DNA of 37,433 bases. Origin: an uncultured bacterium. GTDB lineage: Bacteria; Bacteroidota; Rhodothermia; Rhodothermales; UBA10348. Both the position numbers and the translations under genes were made by a program. The stretch spans positions 1 to 37,433 of the forward strand of contig CALIKL010000005.1 of NCBI GenBank assembly GCA_938018055.1, given 5' to 3'. This document shows, in pieces, positions 14,713 to 24,127 of this stretch (position 1 is its first letter; each line of letters starts with the position of its first letter). The notes under the pieces were generated by a model. It was given only the letters and a program-made list of their open reading frames with translations. It made no database searches and was not told where the DNA came from.

Positions 14713-17541
14713 ATGCCCAAGCGTACGGACATCAAGAAAATCCTTCTCATTGGTAGCGGCCCGATCATTATCGGTCAGGCCTGCGAATTCGACTATTCCG
14801 GAAGTCAGGCCTCCCGTTCCCTGCGGGCAGAAGGGTATGAGGTCGTCCTGGTAAACTCGAATCCGGCTACGATCATGACCGATCCGGTCACGGCCGACAA
14901 GATTTACCTTCGTCCCTTGACGCCAGAGTCCATCAAACAGATTGTGGAAGAGGAAAAGCCCGATGCGGTACTTCCCACAATGGGTGGGCAGACGGCCTTG
15001 AACCTGGCCAACAAACTGCACGAGCAGGGCTACTGGGAAAAAATGGGCGTGGATGTCATCGGGGTCGACATCGACGCGATCAACATTACCGAGGACCGTC
15101 AGCAATTCCGGGACCTGATGGAAAAAATCGGTATCGACCAGGCCCGCTCACGTGTGGCAAAAAGTCTTCTCGAAGCCAAGGAGATCACTCAGGAATTGGG
15201 TGGTCTTCCGGTGGTTATCCGCCCATCGTTCACGTTGGGAGGTAGCGGTGGCGGCATCGTCTGGACGCCGGAGGAATTCGACAAGAAGGTCATGCGTGGG
15301 CTCGAATTGTCGCCTGTTCACGAGGTCCTGATCGAAGAGTGCCTCTTTGGCTGGAAGGAGTTCGAGCTGGAGTTGCTGAGGGATGCAAATGACAACGTCA
15401 TCATCATTTGCACCATCGAAAACGTGGATCCCATGGGTGTCCACACGGGAGATTCCCTCACCGTGGCTCCCAGCCAGACTCTGACGGACAAGCAGTTCCA
15501 GCGAATGCGGGACGCGGCCATTCGCATGATGCGCTCCATCGGGACGTTTGCTGGCGGATGCAACGTGCAGTTTGCGCTCGAGCCCAAGACGGGCCGCATG
15601 ATTGCCATCGAAATCAATCCACGCGTATCCCGCTCCTCTGCGTTGGCGTCCAAGGCTACGGGATATCCTATCGCCAAGGTCGCTTCGAAATTGGCTATTG
15701 GATACACGCTGGACGAGTTGAAGAACGATGTCACCGGAACGACATCCGCGTGCTTCGAGCCGTCCATCGACTACGTTGTGACGAAGATTCCTCGTTTCAA
15801 CTTCGAGAAATTCGAAGGCGTGGACGAAGAACTGACCACGCAGATGAAGGCCGTCGGCGAAGTCATGGCCATCGGCCGCACGTTTGCCGAGAGCCTGCAG
15901 AAGGCTTGGCAGAGTCTGGAAAACGGATACCATGGCCTGGGCGCGGATCGTGATGAAACCGCGCGTTTCGAAATCCGGGATCGACTGAAGAAGTCGTATT
16001 GGGATCGCACGCTACAGGTGCGAAACGCCTTCAAGCTGGGTGCGTCGGTCGAGGAAATCGCGGACATCTCGAAAGTTGACCCCTGGTTCCTCTATCAAAT
16101 CCAGGACATTGTCACGTTGGAAGGCGAGATTCGGAAAAAGGCACTTTCCCAGATTGACGAGCCCTTCATGCGCGAGATCAAGCGCTACGGGTTTTCCGAT
16201 TATCAGATTGCCTATCTGGTGCAGGATGACGTGACCCAGGACGAAGTGCGTGCACGCAGGATATCCCTTGGGGTGAAGCCATCCTATCAGGTCGTGGATA
16301 CGTGCGCCGGCGAATTCCCCGCTCAAACGCCATACTTCTACTCCTCCTACGAATCCCACACGGAAAGCGAGGTCTCCGAGAAGGAGAAGATCATCATTCT
16401 GGGAAGTGGTCCGAACCGCATCGGGCAGGGCATCGAGTTCGACTATTCCTGCGTTCATGGGGTATTGGCCTCCAAGGAGATGGGCTATGAAGCCATCATG
16501 ATCAACTGCAACCCGGAGACGGTCTCGACGGACTTCGATGTGGCAGACAAGCTGTATTTCGAGCCGGTCTACCTCGAGCGTGTCCGCGACGTAATCGAAC
16601 ACGAAAAGCCGAAGGGCGTCATCGTTCAGTTGGGCGGACAGACTGCCCTGAAACTGTCTGGCGATTTTGAACGACTCGGTATCCCGATCATCGGGACGAC
16701 GTATGACAGCATGGATCTGGCCGAGGATCGTAGCCGTTTCTCGGGCATCCTGAAAGAGCTTGAGATTCCATTCCCGCCTTACGGAGCTGCGCGCACTGAG
16801 CGCGAAGCCGTTGAAGAGGCAGAAAAGATCGGCTATCCCCTGCTCGTGCGTCCGAGCTACGTACTGGGTGGTCAAGGCATGCGCATCGCCATCAATAAGG
16901 ACGAGGTCGAGGAATACACGCAACGCATCTGGAAACTGATGCCGGACAACGTGATCCTGCTGGATCTCTTCCTGGAAAATGGTATCGAGCTGGATGTGGA
17001 CGCCATTTGTGACGGCGAAGACGTCTGGGTCTGCGGCATCATGCAGCACATCGAGCCAGCCGGGGTCCACTCAGGTGATTCGACGGCCGTACTTCCTCCA
17101 TACTCCATGTCAGACGAAGTGCAGCAGACGGTTCGTCAGTACATCAAGGAGATTGCCCTGCGACTGGGTGTGATCGGCCTGATCAATGTTCAGATGGTAG
17201 TCAAGAATGACATTGTCTACGTGATCGAAGCCAACCCGCGGGCATCACGCACCGTGCCATTCGTAGCCAAGGCAACGGGTATTCCGATCTCGAACATTGC
17301 GACCAAGGTCATGCTGGGCGAGAAGCTAAAGACGTTCCGCGAGAGCGGACAGCTGGAATCAAAGCTGGAGGGATTCGCCGTCAAAGAGCCGGTCTTCTCG
17401 TGGGACAAATTCCCCGAGGTACCGAAAGAGCTCGGACCGGAGATGAAGTCTACAGGCGAAGCCATCGCATTCATCGAAGACTTCGACGACGAAGCATTCA
17501 GGAAGCCCTTTGAAATGAGAAATCTCTACCTGTCAAGGTAG
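14713..17541 (+). CDS. carB: Carbamoyl-phosphate synthase, large subunit, short form without the MGS domain
   Basis: A 942-residue synthetase subunit with two homologous ATP-grasp halves. The first starts [20 protein letters not shown], and the second starts [20 protein letters not shown] (about residue 560). ATP-grasp signatures are visible in both ([33 protein letters not shown]), as are metal-binding [12 protein letters not shown] and [14 protein letters not shown]. coli CarB has about 1070 residues, the last ~130 being the MGS-like allosteric domain for UMP, IMP and ornithine. Here the protein ends right after [17 protein letters not shown], so that domain is absent. A 10-bp hairpin (17521-17546) spans the stop codon but has no T-run. 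Confidence 0.97.
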   Translation: MPKRTDIKKILLIGSGPIIIGQACEFDYSGSQASRSLRAEGYEVVLVNSNPATIMTDPVTADKIYLRPLTPESIKQIVEEEKPDAVLPTMGGQTALNLANKLHEQGYWEKMGVDVIGVDIDAINITEDRQQFRDLMEKIGIDQARSRVAKSLLEAKEITQELGGLPVVIRPSFTLGGSGGGIVWTPEEFDKKVMRGLELSPVHEVLIEECLFGWKEFELELLRDANDNVIIICTIENVDPMGVHTGDSLTVAPSQTLTDKQFQRMRDAAIRMMRSIGTFAGGCNVQFALEPKTGRMIAIEINPRVSRSSALASKATGYPIAKVASKLAIGYTLDELKNDVTGTTSACFEPSIDYVVTKIPRFNFEKFEGVDEELTTQMKAVGEVMAIGRTFAESLQKAWQSLENGYHGLGADRDETARFEIRDRLKKSYWDRTLQVRNAFKLGASVEEIADISKVDPWFLYQIQDIVTLEGEIRKKALSQIDEPFMREIKRYGFSDYQIAYLVQDDVTQDEVRARRISLGVKPSYQVVDTCAGEFPAQTPYFYSSYESHTESEVSEKEKIIILGSGPNRIGQGIEFDYSCVHGVLASKEMGYEAIMINCNPETVSTDFDVADKLYFEPVYLERVRDVIEHEKPKGVIVQLGGQTALKLSGDFERLGIPIIGTTYDSMDLAEDRSRFSGILKELEIPFPPYGAARTEREAVEEAEKIGYPLLVRPSYVLGGQGMRIAINKDEVEEYTQRIWKLMPDNVILLDLFLENGIELDVDAICDGEDVWVCGIMQHIEPAGVHSGDSTAVLPPYSMSDEVQQTVRQYIKEIALRLGVIGLINVQMVVKNDIVYVIEANPRASRTVPFVAKATGIPISNIATKVMLGEKLKTFRESGQLESKLEGFAVKEPVFSWDKFPEVPKELGPEMKSTGEAIAFIEDFDDEAFRKPFEMRNLYLSR

Positions 17542-17546
17542 AGATT
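17521..17546 (+). other. Hairpin across the carB stop codon
   Basis: AATCTCTACC (17521-17530) and GGTAGAGATT (17537-17546) form a perfect 10-bp stem with a 6-nt loop; the TAG stop is in the 3' arm. The following bases GGGAATTGG are not T-rich, so it is not a standard intrinsic terminator. It may stabilise the mRNA end or take part in Rho-type ending. Confidence 0.4.
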
Positions 17547-17675
17547 GGGAATTGGCCGAGCCGGAGGCGAGGCCAGTGCACCTTCCTGGAGCTGTTGCAA
17601 TGATGAGATTCGGCGGAAACGATGACCTCGTCGGGATCTGAAGAGCGATGGATCGGATCGCGGAGTGACCAAAGG

Positions 17676-18137
17676 TCAATCCCGCAACTGTATGCCGGCG
17701 ATGACATTGGAAATGGTCATCCCCATTTCATCATCGGCTGCTTCCTCGATCCAGTCGATGAAAAACTCTGCTGGATAACCCTCATCTGACCAGGTGATTT
17801 CCAAGCGGTCGGCCTCGGTTTCGGCACGTTCAATCATGTCGAACACCTCATCCATCGTCTCCAGCCATTCCAGCTGATCGGCCAGTACGGGCTGATTATC
17901 ATACACCCGCAGAGCGAATACGACCTGGCCGTCTCCCACCTGGACCCAGTGTTCGCCGCCATTGACGCAGAAGCAACCCCGCATGACATTGAAGCTGTAT
18001 GAGCGGCCATACTGGGCTTCGAACTTCGCCCGATGGTCGGAAACGCTGTTCGTGTCCGGGTCATCCGGTCCGAGGATCTGGCAAGCTGAGAACGGCAACA
18101 AAAACGCGGAAAGCAGAAAAGCGCGGAATGGCGGCAT
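17676..18137 (-). CDS. Lipoprotein, DUF6174-like
   Basis: A 153-residue predicted lipoprotein. The start at 18137 gives a signal MPPFRAFLLSAFLLPFSAC, whose Cys19 is the likely lipidated residue; the longer frame from 18329 adds no signal and runs into the upstream gene. After the signal comes a compact domain with YGRSYSFNVMRGCFCVNGGE, then VQVGDGQVVFALRVYDNQPV and a helical part TMDEVFDMIERAETEADRL. This is the pattern of the DUF6174 family, whose function is unknown. It follows mtaB by 49 bp on the same strand. Lipidation would depend on Lgt, encoded at 29611. Confidence 0.72.
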   Translation of the reverse strand: MPPFRAFLLSAFLLPFSACQILGPDDPDTNSVSDHRAKFEAQYGRSYSFNVMRGCFCVNGGEHWVQVGDGQVVFALRVYDNQPVLADQLEWLETMDEVFDMIERAETEADRLEITWSDEGYPAEFFIDWIEEAADDEMGMTISNVIAGIQLRD

Positions 18138-18186
18138 GAAGTTGGAGAAAGGAAGGTTGACCAATCGTTTGTTCGAAAATCGGACG

Positions 18187-19509
18187 TCAAACCACAGGCA
18201 GCAGGTCCATTTCGGCTGACTGCACGTTTCCGGTGCCCGAAAGGACGTCGAGCGACACCGAATCGATTTGACCCACCCGATCGGCATCGTAGGGGGCTTC
18301 CACCCGGACATGATTGTCCGTGAAGCCACTCATCATCCCATCCCTATTGACGTCTTCCCAAAGCACGGGGCGCTCGCTTCCCAGGTAGGCTCGGTAGAAT
18401 GCAGCCCGCTTCTTCTCGGACAAGATTTTCAGGCGGCGGTTGCGTTTGGACCGCACCTGCTTGGGCACTACACCACCGCCCATCTTGTCGAGCTGGTCCA
18501 CGGCCGTCGTCTCTGGACGCTCGGAATACGTGAACACATGCAGGTACGAAACGGGGAGGTCAGTCAGAAAGGACACCGTGTTCTCGAATCGCTCATCCGT
18601 TTCGGTGGGAAATCCTACGATTACATCCACTCCGATGGCGGCCTCCGGCATGACCTCCTTGATTCGGCGAACCCGATTCACGTAGAGATCGCTGCGGTAG
18701 CGTCGTCGCATTTTACCCAGCACTTCGTCATCGCCACTTTGCAGCGGCAAGTGGAAGTGAGGCATGAAGGCCCGCGAGCCGGCAACGAAGTCGATGATCT
18801 CGTCCGTCAGCAGGTTCGGCTCGCACGAGGAAATTCGAAATCGGTCGATACCCGAGATCTGGTCCAATGCCTTGACGAGGTCGAGTAGGGATTCACCCCG
18901 CTCTTGTCCGAACGGACCGATATTCACGCCTGAAAGAACGATCTCCCGATATCCCGCTTCGGCGATGCTTTTTGCTTGCCGGATTACATTCTGGATGGTA
19001 TCCGAACGACTCTTCCCCCGTGCGCGAGGTATGGTGCAGAAGGAGCATATGTAGTCACAGCCGTCCTGCACTTTCAGAAAGGCACGCGTGCGCTCAGAGG
19101 CCGAATAAGCGGCACCATATACGGAAACATCGTCAATGCACGAGACGCTGATCTGCGTCTCTTCCTTCTTGGTCAGCGCATCGATGTAATTCATGACGCT
19201 GAATTTTTCGTTTGCCCCCAGCACCAGATCTACACCGTCGATTGCTGCAATCTGCTCCGGTCGTAACTGGGCAAAACAGCCCGTGACAATGACAAAGGTC
19301 TCTGAATTGGCTCGTAGCGATTTTCGGATGGCCTGTCGACACTTCCGATCTGCTTCTTCAGTTACGGTACACGTATTCAGAACCACAACGTCGGCAGGGG
19401 ATCCGAATGGCACGACGTCGTACGCATGCTCCTGAAACTGCTTTGAAATGGCACCAGTCTCGGCAAAATTGAGCTTACAGCCCAGGGTATGGAAAGAGAC
19501 AGTTGCCAC
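18187..19509 (-). CDS. mtaB: tRNA t6A37 methylthiotransferase (radical SAM)
   Basis: Converts t6A37 to ms2t6A37 in tRNAs reading ANN codons. An N-terminal UPF0004 domain has TLGCKLNFAETG, VLNTCTVT and VTGCFAQ, supplying three Cys for one Fe-S cluster. The radical SAM core has CDYICSFCTIPRARG, the CxxxCxxC cluster, then the family's FRISSCEPN, HFHLPLQSG and VGFPTETDE, and a C-terminal TRAM-like tail. The MtaB rather than MiaB or RimO assignment rests on the TLGCKLN opening and overall length. The GTG at 19509 gives the usual start (MATVSFHTLGCKLN); an ATG at 19554 would add 15 atypical residues. It is divergent from psd. Confidence 0.9.
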   Translation of the reverse strand: MATVSFHTLGCKLNFAETGAISKQFQEHAYDVVPFGSPADVVVLNTCTVTEEADRKCRQAIRKSLRANSETFVIVTGCFAQLRPEQIAAIDGVDLVLGANEKFSVMNYIDALTKKEETQISVSCIDDVSVYGAAYSASERTRAFLKVQDGCDYICSFCTIPRARGKSRSDTIQNVIRQAKSIAEAGYREIVLSGVNIGPFGQERGESLLDLVKALDQISGIDRFRISSCEPNLLTDEIIDFVAGSRAFMPHFHLPLQSGDDEVLGKMRRRYRSDLYVNRVRRIKEVMPEAAIGVDVIVGFPTETDERFENTVSFLTDLPVSYLHVFTYSERPETTAVDQLDKMGGGVVPKQVRSKRNRRLKILSEKKRAAFYRAYLGSERPVLWEDVNRDGMMSGFTDNHVRVEAPYDADRVGQIDSVSLDVLSGTGNVQSAEMDLLPVV

Positions 19510-19628
19510 GAGAGGAGGATTTGAATACGATTTTGCACAGAGTAAGGGCGGCAATCAAACGTGGTTGGTATTTTCGTGGTTTCACCCACCGACGGGCCAA
19601 GGCCCGGCTTCACTGAAACCTCGGCTGC

Positions 19629-20288
19629 ATGTTTGCCAAAGAAGGAGTTGGCCTGATACTCGGAGCGCTTACGATGTTCATCATCTTGGCAATCCTCGGA
19701 TGGCTGTCCGGCGGATGGCTTGGGCAGGCCGTTACGGCCTTCGGAGCGCTCATTTTCTTATTCACCTGCTGGTTTTTTCGTGATCCCACTCGGGTACTCA
19801 CGCAGGTGGATGACCTGACCTTGCTTTCGCCTGCAGACGGAAAGGTTGTGGTCATTCAGGATATCGAGGAGCCTCTGTATCTCAAGGGTCCAGCCAAACA
19901 AATTTCCATATTCCTCTCGCCACTCAATGTACATGTGAACCGGATCCCGGTGGGCGGTACGATTGAGTTCGACGAATATGTGCCGGGAGACTACTTGGTA
20001 GCATGGCATGAAAAAGCCAGTGAACTGAATGAGCGCAGCCAGTTGGGTGTTCGTCATGCAAAAGGACACAGAGTGCTTTTCAAGCAGATTGCCGGCGCCG
20101 TTGCCCGCCGTATCGTTTACCATGTGACGGTCGGTGACCAGGTGGAGACGGGCGAGCGCTACGGTATCGTCAAATTTGGATCCCGTATGGATATCCTTCT
20201 CCCACCTGATTCAGAGATTCTTGTGGATCTGGATGACAAGGTGCAGGGTGGTATCCACGCCATTGCTCGATTGCCGGAGGCATCGTGA
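19629..20288 (+). CDS. psd: Phosphatidylserine decarboxylase proenzyme, short type
   Basis: Converts phosphatidylserine to phosphatidylethanolamine. The 219-residue protein has two hydrophobic segments at the N-terminus (about 8-50), then the conserved LLSPADGKVVVIQ, IFLSPLNVHVNRIPVGG and a C-terminal FGSRMDILLP. Ser in the GS pair is expected to become the pyruvoyl group after self-cleavage. Length and sequence match the short, GS-containing Psd-family decarboxylases. Its stop overlaps the ATG of pssA (TGATG), so the two steps of the pathway are translated together. Confidence 0.95.
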   Translation: MFAKEGVGLILGALTMFIILAILGWLSGGWLGQAVTAFGALIFLFTCWFFRDPTRVLTQVDDLTLLSPADGKVVVIQDIEEPLYLKGPAKQISIFLSPLNVHVNRIPVGGTIEFDEYVPGDYLVAWHEKASELNERSQLGVRHAKGHRVLFKQIAGAVARRIVYHVTVGDQVETGERYGIVKFGSRMDILLPPDSEILVDLDDKVQGGIHAIARLPEAS

Positions 20289-21130
20289 TGCGACTTTCTC
20301 GAAGAAAGAATCCGCGGCCAGGCATCAAGCAGCGCCGCTTTCGGCAGCGCCTGATCACCTATCGGGAGACGCGTCGCAGACCAGCGCTGAAGGGCATCCC
20401 GCGTTCAGCCGTCCCTTCGTTTTTTACGTTGATGAACCTGTTTTGCGGCTTTTTGGCCATTATTCAGGTCAGCGAAGGGGATCTGCACAATGCGGCATGG
20501 CTGATCCTTCTGGCGGCATTTTTTGATATGCTTGACGGTATGATGGCCCGCCTGACGAACGGCACGAGTCTTTTCGGTGTCGAACTGGACAGTCTGTGTG
20601 ACGTGGTCTCGTTTGGTGTGGCCCCTTCATTCATGATTTGGGCCTTCGGATTGAAGGATCTGGGCACGGCCGGTGTGATCGTGGCTTCCCTGCCTGCTCT
20701 GGCGGGTGCGATTCGTCTGGCCAAATTCAACGTCAACTACGAAGGAACGAAGGGCGCTCATTTCTCCGGTCTTCCCATACCCACGACCGCCATGGTGATC
20801 GTGGCGATCATCCTGAATGATGAACTGGTCCGTGAATGGGTTTCGGATAGGGGAGATCTCAATTTGATTCTGACCACAGTCATCATCCTGGCGGGACTGA
20901 TGGTGACGAACATCCCTTTTGATGCGCCTCCCAAGCCGACGGCGAGTTACGCACGCACGTATCCGGCCAAAGCAATTTTTTCGGTCTTGTCCCTGATTGC
21001 GCTGATCATTTTCAAGGAGGTTGCTCTTCTCGTAGTATTGCTTCTGTACCTGGGTATTGGAATGGGGCGCGCAGGCTGGCAGATGGTTATTGCCATTCGA
21101 GATGCGGACCCTGAGGAAGAGCTCTCGTAG
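20288..21130 (+). CDS. pssA: CDP-diacylglycerol-serine O-phosphatidyltransferase
   Basis: A 280-residue membrane enzyme making phosphatidylserine from CDP-diacylglycerol and serine. The CDP-alcohol phosphatidyltransferase signature DGMMAR-x8-G-x3-D-x3-D is complete in DGMMARLTNGTSLFGVELDS plus LCDVV. Several membrane helices follow. An Arg/Lys-rich stretch of about 35 residues precedes the first helix and looks longer than usual. The ATG at 20288 overlaps the psd stop; a GTG three bases upstream (20285) is also possible. Confidence 0.95.
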   Translation: MRLSRRKNPRPGIKQRRFRQRLITYRETRRRPALKGIPRSAVPSFFTLMNLFCGFLAIIQVSEGDLHNAAWLILLAAFFDMLDGMMARLTNGTSLFGVELDSLCDVVSFGVAPSFMIWAFGLKDLGTAGVIVASLPALAGAIRLAKFNVNYEGTKGAHFSGLPIPTTAMVIVAIILNDELVREWVSDRGDLNLILTTVIILAGLMVTNIPFDAPPKPTASYARTYPAKAIFSVLSLIALIIFKEVALLVVLLLYLGIGMGRAGWQMVIAIRDADPEEELS

Positions 21131-21268
21131 GCTTTCCGAAACGGTGGGTGAATTCTCCGTCAGTCATCCATTGACGGGCCGCGATTTGGCTGGTTCATCG
21201 TATCTTTTGCATGTTCATCCATCGAGCCAGTCCCAGAACTGGCGTCATCGACCATCGCTGATATCATC

Positions 21269-21526
21269 ATGTTCAAAGCTGAGATTACTGTCACCCTCCG
21301 TCCTTCCATCCTGGACCCTCAGGGAAAAGCGGCGCATCACGCCCTTGGTGAACTCGGCTTTGAAGGCGTACACCAGGTACGCATTGGCAAATTCGTTCAG
21401 ATGGAAATTGAAGCGGGAAGTCTTGCAGAAGCTGAGCGCATCGCACGCGAGGCCGGTGACAAATTGCTCGCCAATCCCGTGATGGAAGACTTTGAGGTGG
21501 TTGTCAGTGAGCTCACCTCTGCCTGA
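21269..21526 (+). CDS. purS: Phosphoribosylformylglycinamidine synthase subunit PurS
   Basis: An 85-residue PurS, the small bridging subunit of the three-part FGAM synthase (with PurQ and PurL) in purine synthesis. The typical pattern is VTLRPSILDPQGKAAHHALG, then VRIGKFVQMEI and a C-terminal NPVMEDFEVVV. PurL and PurQ are not in the window, so the subunits are encoded apart. Its 3' end overlaps the start of clpS by about 20 bases. Confidence 0.95.
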   Translation: MFKAEITVTLRPSILDPQGKAAHHALGELGFEGVHQVRIGKFVQMEIEAGSLAEAERIAREAGDKLLANPVMEDFEVVVSELTSA

Positions 21527-21800
21527 GCATCAGCGAGAGCTTCTGGTCGAGGTTCTGGAAGAAGAGGAGGTCTCGGCCGCCTGGCGAGTGCTTTTGTTCA
21601 ACGATGAAGTACACACGTTTGAGGAGGTGATCGGTCAGATCATCAAGGCAACGGGCTGTGGGCTGGCAAAAGCCGAGCAGTTGACCTGGAAGGTCCATTC
21701 CGAAGGGAAGGCCCAGGTCTATGAGGGGGAATTCGAGGAGTGCTTGCGTGTGGAGACGGTGTTGTCGGAAATCAATCTGATTACGCGCATCGTCGGGTAA
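21507..21800 (+). CDS. clpS: ATP-dependent Clp protease adaptor ClpS
   Basis: A 97-residue adaptor that delivers N-degron substrates to ClpAP-type proteases. The core matches ClpS: WRVLLFNDEVHTFEEVIGQI (N-D-E in the N-degron pocket, usually N-D-D), then a helix and KVHSEGKAQVYEG with the pocket His. The N-terminal tail is short and acidic. The GTG at 21507 is preferred; a TTG at 21492 is the alternative. The overlap with purS suggests coupling. Confidence 0.88.
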   Translation: MSSPLPEHQRELLVEVLEEEEVSAAWRVLLFNDEVHTFEEVIGQIIKATGCGLAKAEQLTWKVHSEGKAQVYEGEFEECLRVETVLSEINLITRIVG

Positions 21801-22002
21801 AGCCGGTCGTTATCGGATACCAGTCACGCGGTTTGTGAGCTTCCCCAGCAAGACAGCGGCGAACATTTTGCCGCTCTGAGGAAAATTCTGCAGCCTTATT
21901 TCGCCTGTTTTGGTAAAAAATGGGGTTTTGGCGCCCTGATGCCCGTCGGCACGGTTGTTGGCTTTCTCGAGGCAGGACAATCAACCCCTCAGGTATTCAG
22001 CC

Positions 22003-22773
22003 ATGATCCTCTCGACTCGCAAACTCTATTCCTCCATTGGTCTCTTGCTCGCCATGTTGGTGGCAACAGCTCTCTTTCTGGCGCTGCCTTCCTTGGCCCA
22101 GGATCAGTCGGGCATTGCCACGTGGACAAACCTCAACGAACACGGTCGCATAACGGCCTCTGGTGAGCGCTACGATCATCGTGCGCTGACAGCCTCCCAT
22201 CCATCCCTGCCATTCGACTCCATGGTTCGCGTTGTAAACGTCGATACCGACGAAACCGTCGTGGTTCGCATAAATGACCGAATGGAAGACGAATCGGGTG
22301 CTGTGATCACGCTTTCTGGCGCTGCCGCACGGCAAATTGGTCTTCACCACGATGGGCCAGCAGCCGTCAATCTGCAGCTCATGGATCTGGAACAGTCTGT
22401 CATTGTCGCAGCGGAAGGCTCCTCTGATCACGTAGCCAAAGAGAGCCGGACCGTATCGATGAATACGGGTGCGTCCATCGCAGACAACTTGCCAACGGTA
22501 CCCGGGCCACAACCTGCTTCCAGAGAGGTCATACAGGATATCGAGATGACCTCCTGGTTCACGTTGCAGATTGGATCATTTGGTACACGTGAAGGCGCAG
22601 AAGTGCTGGCCGGTGGGTATGCCGAGGCGTGGGTACGCCAGGTTGATACCGAGGCCGGTTCTACGTATCGCGTCTATTTCAGCCGATTCGATAGCGAAGC
22701 TCCTGCTCGCTCAGCTCAGAATCGTCTGTGGGCAGATGGCCAGGATAGTTTCCTGCGCAAAATCGGCCCCTGA
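22003..22773 (+). CDS. RlpA-like double-psi beta-barrel protein with SPOR domain
   Basis: A 256-residue exported protein of the RlpA family (septal-ring lytic transglycosylases acting on stem-free glycan). The start at 22003 gives a good signal peptide ending PSLAQ. The DPBB domain (about 35-125) shows GRITASGERYDHRALTASHP and VVVRINDR, with the conserved His and Asp. The usual Gly-Pro after INDR is replaced by MEDESG. A SPOR domain (about 185-256, FTLQIGSFGTREGAEVLAGG) would bind denuded peptidoglycan at division sites. A strong terminator follows. The 200 bp before the gene contain a small AGCGGC/GCCGCT hairpin (about 21853-21875) but no recognised riboswitch. Confidence 0.85.
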   Translation: MILSTRKLYSSIGLLLAMLVATALFLALPSLAQDQSGIATWTNLNEHGRITASGERYDHRALTASHPSLPFDSMVRVVNVDTDETVVVRINDRMEDESGAVITLSGAAARQIGLHHDGPAAVNLQLMDLEQSVIVAAEGSSDHVAKESRTVSMNTGASIADNLPTVPGPQPASREVIQDIEMTSWFTLQIGSFGTREGAEVLAGGYAEAWVRQVDTEAGSTYRVYFSRFDSEAPARSAQNRLWADGQDSFLRKIGP

Positions 22774-22821
22774 CACACTTTATCACTTGAGGTGCATGTT
22801 TTCGTGTACCTCTGGTTTCCG

Positions 22822-22872
22822 TGCAGACAATGGGCGGGGTGGCGAATGCCTCCCCGCCCATCGTCGTTTTTG
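22822..22872 (+). terminator. Terminator after the RlpA-like gene
   Basis: ATGGGCGGGG (22830-22839) pairs with CCCCGCCCAT (22852-22861), with a further GGC/GCC inside the loop; CGTCGTTTTTGTGG follows on the plus strand. It ends the RlpA-like transcript 50 bp after its stop. Confidence 0.85.
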
Positions 22873-22923
22873 TGGTAATCCTATATTGACGGCCTCTTTC
22901 GAACCCACTTTCCAGTGATCCTC

Positions 22924-23544
22924 ATGGCCGATACACCGGCTGCATCATATCTCGTACTCGACCAGCCGGGATACGCTGAATTCAAGGTCAAGGGATCTCG
23001 ATTCATCGGAGAGGCCTTGCCTGTATCCTCGGTTGAGGAAGCGGAAGAGGCCCTGCAGAGGGTCCGAAAACGTGAGTATGATGCAACCCATCATTGCAGT
23101 GCCTGGCGTATCGACCCGGCAGGCCGGGAATTCCGATACAGCGATGATGGCGAGCCGTCCAACTCCGCTGGTACGCCCATTTTTCGTCAGATCGAAGGGC
23201 GTGCATTGAGTGGTACCATGGTCGTCGTGACGCGCTATTACGGCGGAACGAAGCTGGGGACCGGCGGACTGATACGGGCCTATGGAGAAGCAGCATCCCT
23301 GGCACTCGATGCAGCCCGCATCCTGGAAATAATCCCTCGTAAACGACTGACCTTGCGGTTTGGTTACGAGGACACATCGCCAGCCATGCATTTGATTGGT
23401 CAGTACGACACGGTGATCGCGGATACCCGCTATTCCGAAGAAACAGAGATTGACGTGGATGTTCGGGTTGGGGATGCGGACGCCTTTTCGGCGGCTTTTG
23501 TCGAGTCACTCAGCGGGCGGGGCACCATCTCCCCAACCAGCTGA
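22924..23544 (+). CDS. IMPACT/YigZ family protein (UPF0029)
   Basis: A 206-residue protein with the IMPACT domain. Conserved parts are FKVKGSRFIG, ATHHCSAWRI, YSDDGEPSNSAGTPI, and VVVTRYYGGTKLGTGGLIRA. A C-terminal DUF1949-like domain (about 140-206) completes the YigZ architecture. Eukaryotic relatives influence translation control through Gcn1, but the bacterial role is unsettled. The ATG at 22924 is chosen over a GTG at 22915. It is convergent with rnhA, ending 5 bp from it. Confidence 0.93.
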   Translation: MADTPAASYLVLDQPGYAEFKVKGSRFIGEALPVSSVEEAEEALQRVRKREYDATHHCSAWRIDPAGREFRYSDDGEPSNSAGTPIFRQIEGRALSGTMVVVTRYYGGTKLGTGGLIRAYGEAASLALDAARILEIIPRKRLTLRFGYEDTSPAMHLIGQYDTVIADTRYSEETEIDVDVRVGDADAFSAAFVESLSGRGTISPTS

Positions 23545-23549
23545 CCCCT

Positions 23550-23990
23550 TCAGCCCAATTTCAGCGCTTCGACAGCCAGTCGATCCACGCGATTATTGAG
23601 CTCATCGTCTGCGTGTCCTTTGACTTTGACAAAGCTCACATCGTGTGTTTCCATGAGGGCAAGCAAGGCCTTCCACAGATCCTGATTCTTGACTGGTTTT
23701 TTGCCTGCAGTCATCCATCCGCGTCGAATCCAGTTTTCGATCCACCCTTCATTGAACGCATTGGCGATGTAGGCGCTGTCCGTATGGACGGCTACCGTAC
23801 AGGGCTCTTTCAGCACTTTCAAGGACTCGACGACGGCTGCCAATTCCATCCTGTTGTTCGTGGTTTCTGGCTCGGCCCCGGTAACGACGCGTTCATGTCC
23901 ATTGAACATGAGAAGTCCCGCCCATCCGCCAGGACCGGGGTTGCCGCTGCATGCGCCGTCTGTGTATAAGGTTACGAGCTTCTGCGCCAC
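23550..23990 (-). CDS. rnhA: Ribonuclease HI
   Basis: Cleaves RNA in RNA-DNA hybrids. The 146-residue form starting at GTG 23990 (VAQKLVTLYTDGACSGNPGP) has the four acidic catalytic residues: Asp in YTDGACSGNPGPGGW, Glu in NRMELAAV, Asp in HTDSAYIANA and Asp in NNRVDRLA, plus KGHADDELN. Upstream in-frame ATG codons (24041, 24116) would add unconserved residues, so the GTG is preferred. It is divergent from obg. Confidence 0.95.
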   Translation of the reverse strand: MAQKLVTLYTDGACSGNPGPGGWAGLLMFNGHERVVTGAEPETTNNRMELAAVVESLKVLKEPCTVAVHTDSAYIANAFNEGWIENWIRRGWMTAGKKPVKNQDLWKALLALMETHDVSFVKVKGHADDELNNRVDRLAVEALKLG

Positions 23991-24127
23991 GTGTCTGAGG
24001 GAATGTGGAAGGAAGAGCGCAGCATACCACCGAGAGGGCATGCAGTTCACGAAGGATTGACGTTCGGGCCGATCCGCCGCCGGTTCTGTGAGTATACTCC
24101 ACCGAGCCAACAACACCGAAAGGCAGC

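Noticed and set aside
16012-17070. 352-codon minus-strand open frame
   Set aside because: Antisense to carB; the long frame reflects codon bias of the true gene.
21801-22002. Riboswitch upstream of the RlpA-like gene
   Set aside because: Only one small 6-bp hairpin is visible; no known riboswitch core was recognised.
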